64,000 bases of DNA from Bradyrhizobium canariense (GTDB taxonomy: Bacteria > Pseudomonadota > Alphaproteobacteria > Rhizobiales > Xanthobacteraceae): positions 3,658,001-3,722,000 of the forward strand of contig NZ_LT629750.1 of assembly GCF_900105125.1 (NCBI RefSeq), given 5' to 3'. Shown here piece by piece: positions 8,853-17,010 of the stretch. Within the stretch, counting starts at the first letter, position 1. Every line of letters begins with the position of its first letter. The notes under the pieces were generated by a model that saw only the letters and a list, made by a program, of their open reading frames with translations, searched no databases and was not told where the DNA came from. The position numbers and the translations under genes are program-made.

Positions 8853-9962
8853 ATGCTGCATATCGAGATCGAGACGATCTGGCGCTTCCACAAGGAGGGC
8901 AGCCCCCAGACCACCGTGGTGATGCTCGGCATTCTCAACGAGATCCGAAAGACCGGAAAACTCACCAGCGCGGCAACCCACGCCCAGCTTTCCTATCGGC
9001 ATGTCTGGAACCTGGTCGAGCAATGGTCCGAGTTTTTCGGCGTTCCGCTGGTCGAGACCCATCGCGGCAAGGGCACGGTGCTGACGGAATTCGGCGAGAA
9101 GCTGGTGTGGGCCGGAGAGCGAACACAGGCGCGTCTCGGCCCGCAACTGGAAAACCTCGCGCAGGAACTCGCGACCGAAATCAAGCCCTTCCTGCGCCAC
9201 GGGCCGGCCGTGATCCGCGTTCACGCCAGTCACGGCTTTGCCGTTCCGAAGCTGCGCGAACTGCTCGACCAGACCGCGGGCATTGCGATCGACCTTCGCT
9301 ATGTCAGCAATCAGAATTCGCTGGCCTCGCTCGCACAGGGCGCCTGCGATCTGGCGGGTGTCCATTTGCCGCGCGGCGAATTGCGCCAGCAAAATATCGA
9401 CGCCTGCAAAAAGTGGCTCGATCCGCGCGACTATCGCGTCATCAGCTTCGTGACCCGCGAGATGGGATTGATCGTCAAGCGCGGCAATCCGCTTGGCATC
9501 ACCTCGCTCGGCGATATTGCCGAACGAAAGGCCCGCTTCGTCAACCGCGACCATGATTCCGGAACGCGGCTGCTGTTCGACCAGTTGCTGGCGCTCAACA
9601 AAATCGACGAAACCAAAATCAACGGCCTTGAGCAGATCGAATTTACGCATGCCGCGGTCGCAGCCTACGTCGCCAGCGACATGGCGGATGTCAGCTTTGG
9701 CGTCGAGGCCGCCGCGCGGCAATTCGGGCTCGATTTCATCCGGCTGTTGACGGAAGACTATTTCTTCGCCTGCCGCCGCGCATTCCTGGAGACAGCGCCG
9801 ATGCAGCGTCTGCTTGAAGTCATGAAGGGGCCCGCGTTTCACCAGGCCGTCGCCGCCCTTCCCGGATACCGGACCGTCAACGCCGGCTCGGTCAGTACGG
9901 TCGGGGAATTCCTTGACAGCGTTGACGCCGCACCGGTTGCGGCCCGGAAGCGAAGGAATTGA
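8853..9962 (+). CDS. HTH regulator fused to a periplasmic-binding-protein fold
   Basis: A 369-aa protein with an N-terminal winged helix-turn-helix of the ModE/LysR kind (about residues 20-80: TSAATHAQLSYRHVWNLVEQ, then the THRGKGTVLTEFG wing). A C-terminal type 2 periplasmic-binding fold (about 115-340) contains ASHGFAVPKL, the ligand-loop NRDHDSGTRLLFDQLL, and ADVSFGVEAAA. There is no signal peptide, so it is a cytoplasmic one-component sensor that binds a small ligand, possibly an oxyanion as in molybdate/tungstate-type proteins. Divergent placement suggests control of the aldehyde dehydrogenase. Confidence 0.85.
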   Translation: MLHIEIETIWRFHKEGSPQTTVVMLGILNEIRKTGKLTSAATHAQLSYRHVWNLVEQWSEFFGVPLVETHRGKGTVLTEFGEKLVWAGERTQARLGPQLENLAQELATEIKPFLRHGPAVIRVHASHGFAVPKLRELLDQTAGIAIDLRYVSNQNSLASLAQGACDLAGVHLPRGELRQQNIDACKKWLDPRDYRVISFVTREMGLIVKRGNPLGITSLGDIAERKARFVNRDHDSGTRLLFDQLLALNKIDETKINGLEQIEFTHAAVAAYVASDMADVSFGVEAAARQFGLDFIRLLTEDYFFACRRAFLETAPMQRLLEVMKGPAFHQAVAALPGYRTVNAGSVSTVGEFLDSVDAAPVAARKRRN

Positions 9963-10002
9963 GCCATCCGCGGCTCCGTCTGTTTCACCGCGCGGGCTGC
10001 TA

Positions 10003-10029
10003 ACGTTAACGGCCGCGCCGGCGTTAACG
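10003..10029. repeat. Imperfect inverted repeat built on GTTAAC
   Basis: Two CGTTAACG palindromes, the second followed by C, flank a GC-rich centre and together form an imperfect inverted repeat. It lies 41 bases past the regulator stop and 145 bases before the ABC binding-protein start. It could terminate the regulator transcript or act as an operator. The two cannot be told apart from sequence. Confidence 0.35.
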
Positions 10030-10173
10030 CGATATCTCCACCAAAACCTGCGATTCCAGGGGCGCCAGGGCGGCCCTTTATGCCCAGAAAGTCTGCTTTG
10101 CGAGCTTCATCAAACATCGCTAGAACAGGCGCTTAAAGCGACACCTAATGAAAAACCAAGGGAGATAAGCACC

Positions 10174-11403
10174 ATGAAATCACTTGCCGTGAAATCACTT
10201 GCAGCCGCGCTGGCAACCGGTCTCGCTCTTGCCGTGTCAGGCACTGCGGCGAATGCACAGATTTCCGACGACGTCGTCAAGATCGGCGTCCTCACCGACA
10301 TGTCGAGCCTCTATGCCGACGCCACTGGCAAGGGCTCGGTCGCCGCCGTCGAAATGGCGGTCGCCGATTACGGCGGCAAGGTAAAGGGCAAGCCGGTTGA
10401 GGTGGTCGCCGCCGATCACCAGAACAAACCCGACGTCGGCGTCAACATCGCCCGCAACTGGTATGACAATGAGAAGGTCGATGCGATCTTCGACGTGCCG
10501 ACCTCCTCGGTCGCCTTGCCGATCTCGGCGCTGACGCGGGAGAAGAACAAGATCAACATCAATTCCGGCGGCGGCAGTTCCGACATCACCGGTCCCGCCT
10601 GCTCGCCCAACACCGTGCACTGGACCTACGACACCTACGCGCTGTCCAATGTCGCCGGCAAGGCGATGGTCAAGCGCGGCGAGGATACCTGGTTCTTCGT
10701 CACCGCCGACTACGCCTTCGGCATGGCGCTGGAGCGCGATGCCGCAAATGTCGTGAAAGAGAACGGCGGCAAGGTGCTGGGCGAGGTCCGCCATCCGCTG
10801 AATTCGTCGGACTTCTCGTCGTTCCTGCTGCAGGCCCAGGCTTCCAAGGCCAAGGTCGTGGCGCTCGCCAATGCCGGCGGCGACACCACCAATGCGCTGA
10901 AGCAGGCGTCTGAATTCGGCCTCACCCAGGGCGGTCAGAAGATGATCGCGCTACTGCAGGAAATCACCGACACCCACGCGCTCGGCATCAAGGCAACCCA
11001 GGGCCTGATCGTCACCGACGCGTTCTATTGGGACATGAACGACGAGACGCGCGCCTTCTCCAAACGCTTCTATGACAAGGTCGGCCACATGCCCACCATG
11101 ATTCAGGCCGGCCTGTATTCGGCGACCATGCACTACCTGAAAGCGATCGAGGCCATCGGCACCGACGAAGCGCCGAAGGTGATGGCCCAGATGCGGGCGA
11201 CGCCGGTCAACGACTTCTTCGCCCACAACGGCAAGATCCGCATCGACGGCCGCATGGTCCACGACATGTATCTGTTCGAAGTGAAGAAGCCGGAAGAATC
11301 CAAGGGCGAATGGGATCTCTACAAGCTGATCGCCACCGTGCCGGGCGACGAGGCGTTCCGTCCGCTCGACAAGGGTGGCTGCCCGCTGGTCAAGACGAAC
11401 TAA
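10174..11403 (+). CDS. Branched-chain-type ABC transporter substrate-binding protein
   Basis: A 409-aa periplasmic protein with a Sec signal peptide (SLAAALATGLALAVSGTAANA, broken by the cleavage site before QISDD) and a type 1 binding fold of the LivK/HAAT group. It opens VVKIGVLTDMSS and contains the GGGSSDITGPACSPN and WFFVTADYAFG segments. Substrates in this family are amino acids, short amides, urea or aromatic acids. No permease or ATPase gene is adjacent, so it is an orphan binding protein here. The ATG at 10174 has GGAGAT upstream; an open frame extends upstream but precedes the signal peptide and is not used. Confidence 0.92.
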   Translation: MKSLAVKSLAAALATGLALAVSGTAANAQISDDVVKIGVLTDMSSLYADATGKGSVAAVEMAVADYGGKVKGKPVEVVAADHQNKPDVGVNIARNWYDNEKVDAIFDVPTSSVALPISALTREKNKININSGGGSSDITGPACSPNTVHWTYDTYALSNVAGKAMVKRGEDTWFFVTADYAFGMALERDAANVVKENGGKVLGEVRHPLNSSDFSSFLLQAQASKAKVVALANAGGDTTNALKQASEFGLTQGGQKMIALLQEITDTHALGIKATQGLIVTDAFYWDMNDETRAFSKRFYDKVGHMPTMIQAGLYSATMHYLKAIEAIGTDEAPKVMAQMRATPVNDFFAHNGKIRIDGRMVHDMYLFEVKKPEESKGEWDLYKLIATVPGDEAFRPLDKGGCPLVKTN

Positions 11404-11414
11404 ACTGAATCTCT

Positions 11415-11440
11415 CCCTCTCCCCGCTCGCGGGGAGAGGG
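11415..11440 (+). terminator. Hairpin downstream of the ABC binding protein
   Basis: A 12-bp perfect stem, CCCTCTCCCCGC / GCGGGGAGAGGG, with a two-base centre, 11 bases after the stop. It lacks a long T-run. It may act as a terminator or mRNA 3' stabiliser; this hairpin sequence is of a kind common as an intergenic repeat in related genomes. Confidence 0.55.
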
Positions 11441-11457
11441 TTGAGTGACAGATGACC

Positions 11458-11673
11458 TCAATCGCCCTCGAACTTGAACGAGACGTTGAGTTTGGCGCGA
11501 TAGGCTTCGATCTTTCCCTTGGCGTCCAGTTGCAGATCGAGTTTGACGACTTCCGCGACGCGAAGGTCGCGGAGCGTTTTTCCGGCTCTTTCGACTGCGG
11601 CCGCAGCCGCTTTCTCCCAGGATTCCTGGCTGGTACCGATCAGTTCGATGACCTTGTAGACGCTCTCAGTCAT
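11458..11673 (-). CDS. Dodecin family flavin-binding protein
   Basis: A 71-aa dodecin, a small protein that assembles as a hollow dodecamer storing flavin or CoA. The sequence follows the family from end to end: SVYKVIELIGTSQESWEKAA, VERAGKTLRDLRVAEV, then a central strand and IEAYRAKLNVSFKFEG. The start at 11673 matches family length; the open frame extends upstream without homology. No partner gene is adjacent. Such proteins are often stress-induced. The call is secure by length and motifs. Confidence 0.93.
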   Translation of the reverse strand: MTESVYKVIELIGTSQESWEKAAAAAVERAGKTLRDLRVAEVVKLDLQLDAKGKIEAYRAKLNVSFKFEGD

Positions 11674-11788
11674 GTCGGCCTCCCGTTCGGTGTGAAGCAG
11701 GACGCAGGCGGCCCTGCTGCGGGCAAGCCTAACATCGGGATATCCGCGCCGATAGGATGCGATGCACCATGATTGCCCCAGGCAGTTC

Positions 11789-11854
11789 ATAGGGTGGGCT
11801 AAGCCAACGGTCACGCAAATGCGCGCGCGATGATAAACTCCGCGAGCCCACCCT
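11789..11854. repeat. GTGGGCTAAGCC-type intergenic palindromic repeat
   Basis: A repeat starting TAGGGTGGGCTAAGCCAACG and ending GCGAGCCCACCC. It is the inverse of the right half of the copy at 34824-34944 and related to the copy at 28885-28967. It lies upstream of dodecin in noncoding DNA. Confidence 0.7.
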
Positions 11855-11893
11855 CTTCCCAAAAACTCTGGTGGGCCCGGCGCAACTACACTT

Positions 11894-11926
11894 AAAAAAG
11901 CGCGCCCGGCAAACCGGGCGCGCTTT
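11894..11926 (-). terminator. Terminator of the PRC-barrel gene
   Basis: A 13-bp stem, AAAGCGCGCCCGG / CCGGGCGCGCTTT, around a CAAA loop. On the minus strand it ends in a T6 run, 28 bases past the PRC-barrel stop. Its symmetry could also serve the plus strand. Confidence 0.85.
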
Positions 11927-11953
11927 GCTCTTTAGCGATCGATGCGCGTGCCC

Positions 11954-12478
11954 TTACTGGGTCGAATATTTGAACTCAGGCATCGCCTTCAGCTCGTCCT
12001 TGCTTGCGTTGTACACGGCATGATCCGGATACCAAGGATTGGGCTTCGGCGGGGTTGCCGTGCCGGCTCCGGTAGCCGCGCCCGTGGTCGTTGTCGAGGA
12101 CATCGGCTTGCTGCCTCCGGCGCCGGCTACGCCGGTATAGGCGATCGGCTCATTGGCGAATTTGATCTTGTCGAAGGGAACGGCCACCAGCCGCGCGCCG
12201 ACGCCAAGCACGCCGCCGACGCTGATCACGGCTGCCTTGATGTTTCCGCTCTTGTCGGTCAGCAGATCGTTGACCGAGCCGACGTTCTCGTTGTTGTCAT
12301 TGTAGACATTGAGGCCGACGACCTTCGATGTGCGCCAGTCGCCCTGGAACGAAGAGTTCGATGCCGCTGCCGGCGCCATGTTGTTAGCGCGGTCGGTCGT
12401 CGTCGGAGTTTGTGCGAACGCAACAGTCGCAAGCATGGCGGACCCGGCCAGACCGGCCGCGATACATTTAGCTAACAT
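11954..12478 (-). CDS. Exported PRC-barrel domain protein
   Basis: A 174-aa protein with a Sec signal (LAKCIAAGLAGSAMLATVAFA) and one PRC-barrel domain (about residues 45-115: DWRTSKVVGLNVYNDNNENV...GVGARLVAVPFDKIKF). The tail is Ser/Thr/Ala-rich and disordered, then NPWYPDHAVYNASKDELKAMPEFKY. PRC-barrels are small beta barrels often found in stress-induced envelope proteins of rhizobia. An EcfG-type promoter lies 36 bases upstream and a strong terminator follows, so it looks like a monocistronic general-stress gene. The molecular role is unknown. Confidence 0.88.
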   Translation of the reverse strand: MLAKCIAAGLAGSAMLATVAFAQTPTTTDRANNMAPAAASNSSFQGDWRTSKVVGLNVYNDNNENVGSVNDLLTDKSGNIKAAVISVGGVLGVGARLVAVPFDKIKFANEPIAYTGVAGAGGSKPMSSTTTTGAATGAGTATPPKPNPWYPDHAVYNASKDELKAMPEFKYSTQ

Positions 12479-12513
12479 GTCGTTTCTCCCTGGTCAGAAA
12501 TTGCTGAGGAGAA

Positions 12514-12538
12514 AACACGTCACCCTGTTTGCCGTTCC
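12514..12538 (-). promoter_or_regulatory. EcfG-type (general stress sigma factor) promoter
   Basis: On the minus strand the sequence is GGAAC, 16 bases, TGTT. The rhizobial EcfG consensus is GGAAC-N16/17-CGTT, so only one base differs. It is positioned 36 bases before the PRC-barrel start codon. A second PRC-barrel gene in this window has a perfect copy at 17419-17443. Confidence 0.7.
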
Positions 12539-12839
12539 GGCCGCGCGTGCATTTTCAATGCTGCTACACAGCAAAGATGATGCGGCATAAGGGAACCTTG
12601 CATGAGGCTCGGGCCGTGTGACGATCTCGTCCAACGGGAACTATGGAACATTCAGGCCCCACGCTCGCGACGAAGCGACGACAAGACGGTCGGGGATTTC
12701 TCGAAGCCTTGCATTCGCATTCTGGACTCAAGTTGGACATCGCACGAGGTCCGAAAAGTGCCCATAAGCGGACTTCCGGACTTCGCAGATGGCGGAAGCA
12801 CAGCTGCTCTCGCCATCTGCTGTTTCGGGACTGTAAATA
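12539..12839. other. Noncoding spacer
   Basis: About 300 bases between the PRC-barrel promoter and the decarboxylase stop. I see no convincing gene. GTCCGAAAAGTGCCCATAAG followed by CGGAC near 12750-12775 is a short interrupted palindrome of the kind seen in intergenic repeats. Confidence 0.5.
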
Positions 12840-14522
12840 TTATGGCGTGTCACCATACATAGCCTGAAGTTGGCCATGGGCGAAGGCGAGGGCCGGCGGC
12901 ATATCCATTTTGCCGCCAACGATCTCGATATACGCCCCGGTTTTGCTGGCGCGTGCGGCCTTCATTGCCTCGTCGAGCTCGCCAACCGTGGTCACACGCG
13001 CAGTATACCAATTTGCGCATCCTAGCGCCTTCGGCAATTCGGCATAGTTCCAGGGCGCGACGTCGTTATACGTCCAGTCTGGATTCTCTTCCAGCGCGCG
13101 CTCGATCAGGTAGCCACCATTGTTGAGTACGAAGACGATGACGTTTGCTCCAAATCGTCCCATGGCGCCGACATCGTTTGCGGTCAGTTGATGCGAGCCT
13201 TCGCCCGTGATCAGAATTGTGCGCCGGCTCGGGTCGGCAAGCGCGACACCGAAGGCGGCCGGGGTCGCCCAGCCGATCGATCCCCATAGAACTTGCGCTT
13301 CCACCCGCACGCCATCCGGAAGGATCGTTGGCGTCACCCCGAGGCTTGAGCTCCCGGTCTCGAGAATGACCGTATCTCCGGCGCGCAGAAACGCCGCGTA
13401 GCGCGGATAAAGCGCGGCCATCGTGATCTTGTCGGACGGCCGGCCGTTTACCTGCGCGAGCCCCTGCGGTTTTCCCTTGTATGGCGCCGATGACGGTTTG
13501 AGCTTGGCCAGCCCGGATAGAATGTCCTCGAGCCGGACATTGGCGATGACCTGGTCTCCGATCCTGACGTCGTCGAGGCCGACGGTAACAAACCGCGACA
13601 GATCGAGTTGGCCGGAATAGGCCGCCGTGGTGATGTCGTTCAAATTGACGCCGCCCAGATCGAGGACCAGATCGGCGCCTTCGATGATTTTGCGCGTTTT
13701 CGGCTCCGACACCGCGCCGGCATACATGCCGGCAAACTGCGGATGACTTTCACCGATGACGCATTTTTCCATGAGCGTTGTAACGAAAGGGCAGCCCAGC
13801 GCTTCGATCGCCTTCTGTGCCTCTTTCTGCAAGCCGAGCCGCGAAATTGTGAAGGCGGGAAATGCGACGATGGATTTCGCCTTGTTGATGCGTTCTGCGA
13901 TGATCGCCATCGCCTTTTGTAACGCGGCTTCGTTCGATTTAGGCACGATCGGCTTCACGTCAGCCGACACGACTGGAGATAGAGCGTAGTCCGACGGCAC
14001 AGCAATATAGGCAGGCTGATTGTTGCGGCGCGCCTCCGCGATGATGCGCTCCATTTCGACGACGCAGTTCTCCGGATTGATGACCGCATGACAGCACGCG
14101 GCACCGGCGGACAGTTCGACGAAATTGCCGAAGACGCCGTCGCCGAGGGTGTGATGGGCGATCTTGTGCAAGCGCTGATGCTGATAGGAGGGCATTCCGA
14201 CGACGTGAAAAACCAGTGATCGTTCCGCCTTGGCGCCCATCACGCCGTTCATGGCGGATAGCTCGCCGACGCCATAGGTCGTTGCCAACATCGCCGCGCC
14301 CCGGATGCGCGCATAGCCGTCCGCGGCGTAAGACGCGTTCAATTCATTGGCACAGCCGATCCACTTCACCTTGGCGCTGTTATCGACTGCATCGCAAATT
14401 GGAAACACGTAATCGCCGGCAACGCCAAAGCAGTGGTCGATTCCTTCTGCGGCAAGGCGCGCGACGATGTAATCGGCGACGTTGACCGCCGATGTGTCGG
14501 TCTTTGGACGCTGTTTAGTCAT
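12840..14522 (-). CDS. Pyruvate/indolepyruvate decarboxylase-like ThDP enzyme
   Basis: A 560-aa thiamine-diphosphate-dependent 2-keto acid decarboxylase of full length. Glu60 (ANELNASYAADGYAR) activates ThDP, the His123-His124 pair lies in AHHTLGDG, and the ThDP motif runs from G440 (GEGSHQLTAND) to N467-N468 with the catalytic Glu474 (YLIE). The usual GDG is GEG here. The PDC/IPDC-specific HH pair and the late Glu favour decarboxylase over acetolactate synthase. Products could be acetaldehyde or, from indolepyruvate, the auxin precursor indole-3-acetaldehyde. No partner genes are adjacent. Confidence 0.9.
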   Translation of the reverse strand: MTKQRPKTDTSAVNVADYIVARLAAEGIDHCFGVAGDYVFPICDAVDNSAKVKWIGCANELNASYAADGYARIRGAAMLATTYGVGELSAMNGVMGAKAERSLVFHVVGMPSYQHQRLHKIAHHTLGDGVFGNFVELSAGAACCHAVINPENCVVEMERIIAEARRNNQPAYIAVPSDYALSPVVSADVKPIVPKSNEAALQKAMAIIAERINKAKSIVAFPAFTISRLGLQKEAQKAIEALGCPFVTTLMEKCVIGESHPQFAGMYAGAVSEPKTRKIIEGADLVLDLGGVNLNDITTAAYSGQLDLSRFVTVGLDDVRIGDQVIANVRLEDILSGLAKLKPSSAPYKGKPQGLAQVNGRPSDKITMAALYPRYAAFLRAGDTVILETGSSSLGVTPTILPDGVRVEAQVLWGSIGWATPAAFGVALADPSRRTILITGEGSHQLTANDVGAMGRFGANVIVFVLNNGGYLIERALEENPDWTYNDVAPWNYAELPKALGCANWYTARVTTVGELDEAMKAARASKTGAYIEIVGGKMDMPPALAFAHGQLQAMYGDTP

Positions 14523-15101
14523 GGCCTTCTCCTCCTTGCTACTTTCTGCAATCGGTGCCGCTCATCTGGCCGCGCATCTGGCCGCGCATCATTCAAATTT
14601 TGAAAACCAGATGCGGATTTAGCTTGCAAGCAGAGTACAAAACCGCAGGCGGGCGGGAGCTCCGGCTCGGTGCGACGCCGCACAGGCTGCGCCATGAATG
14701 CGGGCGACACCGCTCTGTGGCTGCAAGAAATCCCGCGCAACCTCAGGCCACAACACCGCTCCTTGCTTTCTACTCCAATTCCCGGCGCCAACAAAGGCCC
14801 GCGCCTCCCATTCTTGCGGCGACACAAGCGTCGATGAAAGGCGGGAGTTCCAGAATGTCGTCAGCGCCCAACCCACAATCGATGCCGCCCAACCAGTTTC
14901 TCGAAACCGATCTGGAGAAAACTGAAGGCTGCGGTCTCGATGGGCGATGCACGCAGAAAATTGTTTGAGGCGGTAAAAACGCTGCCGCCTGGCCGCAAAG
15001 ATTGGTATGATTGGTTGTTGGGAGTAGATTATCGACGATAAAGACAAAATCTACGCCGACCCCACAGAGCCAGGATGCACGCCTTCTCAGGAGGTTCGAC
15101 C
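14523..15101. other. Noncoding region
   Basis: Nearly 580 bases upstream of the decarboxylase. Frames on both strands are open, but none has a ribosome site, signal or recognisable domain. A tandem CTGGCCGCGCAT duplication occurs at about 14567-14590. I see no RNA gene. Confidence 0.5.
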
Positions 15102-15341
15102 ATGACACGGCACCTTTTCTTCGCGATCACCCTCATAGGCGCCGGAGTACTTCTCAACTCACCGGCGGAAGCAGTGAAAGACGCGGCGCAGTGTGAGGAT
15201 CACGCCGCAAATTGCGTGGGCAGATGTGCCAACCCCGGTGGTGGGACCAATGATAACAAATGCATGCGCTCCTGCGACCGGCAGGTGATCGGATGTTTGG
15301 TACGCGCGTATCAGGGACAGTTTACAACACGTCTGAGATAG
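15102..15341 (+). CDS. Small secreted cysteine-rich protein
   Basis: A 79-aa hypothetical protein. It has a Sec signal peptide (RHLFFAITLIGAGVLLNSPAEA) and a mature part of about 55 residues with six cysteines (CEDHAANCVGRC...KCMRSCDRQVIGC), which probably form disulfides in the periplasm. The start is supported by CAGGAGG seven bases before the ATG at 15102. I do not recognise the family. It stands alone between noncoding stretches. Confidence 0.75.
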   Translation: MTRHLFFAITLIGAGVLLNSPAEAVKDAAQCEDHAANCVGRCANPGGGTNDNKCMRSCDRQVIGCLVRAYQGQFTTRLR

Positions 15342-15430
15342 ACCGCCTTCACTCCGGACCCTCAACTTCGAGGTGAATCGCACGCTGTAGGGCAACGCGG
15401 GGGGTTTAATTTACCCTCCAGCATCCCCAT

Positions 15431-15574
15431 ATGCAGTTCATGACCACATGGCAAAGAACACCGCGCGAGCCGCCGAAGACCAAGGCTGAGCTGCGCGAGA
15501 TGCTGACCGAGGCCGTCCGCAACACGCAGCCAGATCCGAAGCGCCCGCCGAAGGCGAAGAAAGTTCGCGGCTAA
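15431..15574 (+). CDS. 47-aa basic small protein
   Basis: A short gene with codon use like its neighbours. The product opens MQFMTTWQRTPREPPKTKAE, then a predicted helix (LREMLTEAVRNTQPD) and a basic Pro/Lys tail (KRPPKAKKVRG). Residue composition and the amphipathic helix argue for translation, and similar 40-50 aa proteins with an LREML.EAVRNTQP core occur in Bradyrhizobium as I recall. It may start at the internal ATG (15440). Function is unknown. A hairpin at 15603-15628 follows. Confidence 0.6.
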   Translation: MQFMTTWQRTPREPPKTKAELREMLTEAVRNTQPDPKRPPKAKKVRG

Positions 15575-15602
15575 CCTCAATACCCGGGTTTGTACACGCA
15601 AA

Positions 15603-15628
15603 AGCCGCCGAGGTTTCCCTCGACGGCT
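15603..15628 (+). terminator. Hairpin after the 47-aa gene
   Basis: An AGCCG-C-CGAGG / CCTCG-A-CGGCT stem with one mismatch and a TTTC loop, 29 bases after the stop. The T-run is missing, so it is a weak terminator call. Confidence 0.45.
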
Positions 15629-16231
15629 CGTGCCGTTGCGTTGTGTTTGCGTGGAGGTGTGCTGCGTCGAGCGGTGCTCGAACGGAGCCTTGCCTGCTTG
15701 CCATTGGACGCACGGCCTTAAAGGGCGCTGGTGCGTTGCCAGTGTGTCGGGCCAACGATCCCGATAGCGTATGATCTGTCACCGACGGCGATGCTCTTCA
15801 AGCCAGTATTGCTGTCCTATCGATGAGATATAAATTTCGATCGAACGACTTATTGCTTTTCAAAGACAGCGACGCTGCTGATTTTCTAGCGGCAAAAAAC
15901 GGAGTCGCATGATGCGAACGACAGGTAGGGAATTAGTCTAACGGAAGGCGCCCGGGCGCTCGATCAATGGCGCGCATTTAAAAACTCGCGTCGTACTGAT
16001 GAACTGTACTTCGTGGACGAAAATTCGCAAAGGCGGAGGACCGCCGCGTTACCGTGATTTTAGTAGCTCCAGCGACAAGTGGCGATATCCAACTTGAGTC
16101 CGGCATGCGCTCAAGAGAGCAGACATGGAAGGTACTGTCGCCGGGCTTCGCACCGCCATAACCTATACGATGATATCGCAGTCAGCGAAGCGGTCAGGAT
16201 CAGGATCGGTCATCCCGGCGGCAGTGACTGG
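15629..16231. other. Noncoding region
   Basis: About 600 bases without a supportable gene. The composition is lower in GC than the flanks. The short open frame 16079-16306 has no ribosome site and crosses a dispersed repeat. Confidence 0.5.
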
Positions 16232-16260
16232 CGTCTGGGTTCGGGGGTAAAACAGACATC
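16232..16260 (+). repeat. 29-bp direct repeat, left copy
   Basis: Identical over 29 bases to 16697-16725. It begins CGTCTGGGTTCGGGGGTAAA and contains GTCTG and CAGAC ends that could pair. The two copies bracket the small secreted-protein gene at 16331. Confidence 0.85.
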
Positions 16261-16330
16261 CCATTTCAAGGGAACCGCGATACCCCCAATAGGTTCTCTT
16301 GCTTAAGCCTCATTGCATGAGGGATTCGAA

Positions 16331-16678
16331 ATGAAGCGCGCCTCAGTGTTGTTCGCAGCGTTGCTACCCCTGTTCACGCCCCCTGCATTCGGTGGGGCGC
16401 CAGAGCTAAACGTCAAGGCGATATGCAAGGCCAGATCGGCCGACGCTATAAGGTCGGGGTCACCGCCTGACCAGAGCACCGCGGACTGTCTGCATGATGA
16501 GGAAGATGCAAAACAGCAGCTCAACACCCTCTGGGCATCAACCTCGGTCCCCATACGGAATAGATGTGAAAGTGATGCTCGCGCGTTAGGTACAACGAGC
16601 TATCTCGATCTCCTCACCTGCATACGGATGGCCAAGGAAATCAACTCGAGCCCCAAAAAAGAGACCGGGAAGCAGTGA
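16331..16678 (+). CDS. Small secreted protein of unknown function
   Basis: A 115-aa hypothetical protein with a signal peptide (KRASVLFAALLPLFTPPAFG). The mature chain has four cysteines (AICKAR, DCLHDEE, RCESDA, LTCIRMA) spaced as for two disulfides, plus an acidic helix. It ends in a basic tail (SSPKKETGKQ). The start ATG at 16331 is close to a GAGGGATT element. The gene is flanked on both sides by a 29-bp direct repeat, as if it belonged to a duplicated or mobile segment. I do not recognise the family beyond small exported proteins of Bradyrhizobium. Confidence 0.7.
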   Translation: MKRASVLFAALLPLFTPPAFGGAPELNVKAICKARSADAIRSGSPPDQSTADCLHDEEDAKQQLNTLWASTSVPIRNRCESDARALGTTSYLDLLTCIRMAKEINSSPKKETGKQ

Positions 16679-16696
16679 TGGCGCAACCCTGACCGA

Positions 16697-16725
16697 CGTC
16701 TGGGTTCGGGGGTAAAACAGACATC
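16697..16725 (+). repeat. 29-bp direct repeat, right copy
   Basis: Exact copy of 16232-16260, starting 465 bases after the first copy starts. It is followed by TTTCAAGG in both cases, so similarity continues imperfectly past the core. Confidence 0.85.
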
Positions 16726-17010
16726 GTGTTTCAAGGACGTCAAAATGGGTCTTTAAGTCGAGAGCCCGACGACGGGAAGCCGTCCTGCAACCGTCGACGA
16801 GCGTGTTGATCCAAATCAAACGTCGTTTGCTCGACCCGGCTAGACAGAAGTGCGCCTCTAATTCTTCGCATCGCACATCAGCAAATCCTGACCGCGTTTC
16901 CGGCCGCCCTTAAGTCAAGAATTTGGTGCTGCGGCCTGCCCAGAAAAAGCTCGTCGCCGAGGGCGTGCAGGCGAGCACCGGCACGGCGCGCTATCAGCGC
17001 TGAAAATCAA
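16726..17010. other. Noncoding spacer with a possible gene remnant
   Basis: No complete gene is seen. Near 16922-17004 a plus-strand frame reads RPAQKKLVAEGVQASTGTAR and ends in TGA, which looks like the tail of a lost gene. The parent is not recognised. Confidence 0.3.

Noticed and set aside
14555..15047. Open frames on both strands in the region upstream of the decarboxylase
   Set aside because: No ribosome sites, no signals or recognised domains, and atypical residue composition.
15650..15780. Possible tRNA or small RNA in the noncoding stretch
   Set aside because: No cloverleaf with a T-arm GTTCRA and no CCA-compatible acceptor stem could be built.
16079..16306. A 75-codon plus-strand frame before the secreted-protein gene
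   Set aside because: It crosses the 29-bp repeat, has no ribosome site and unusual composition.
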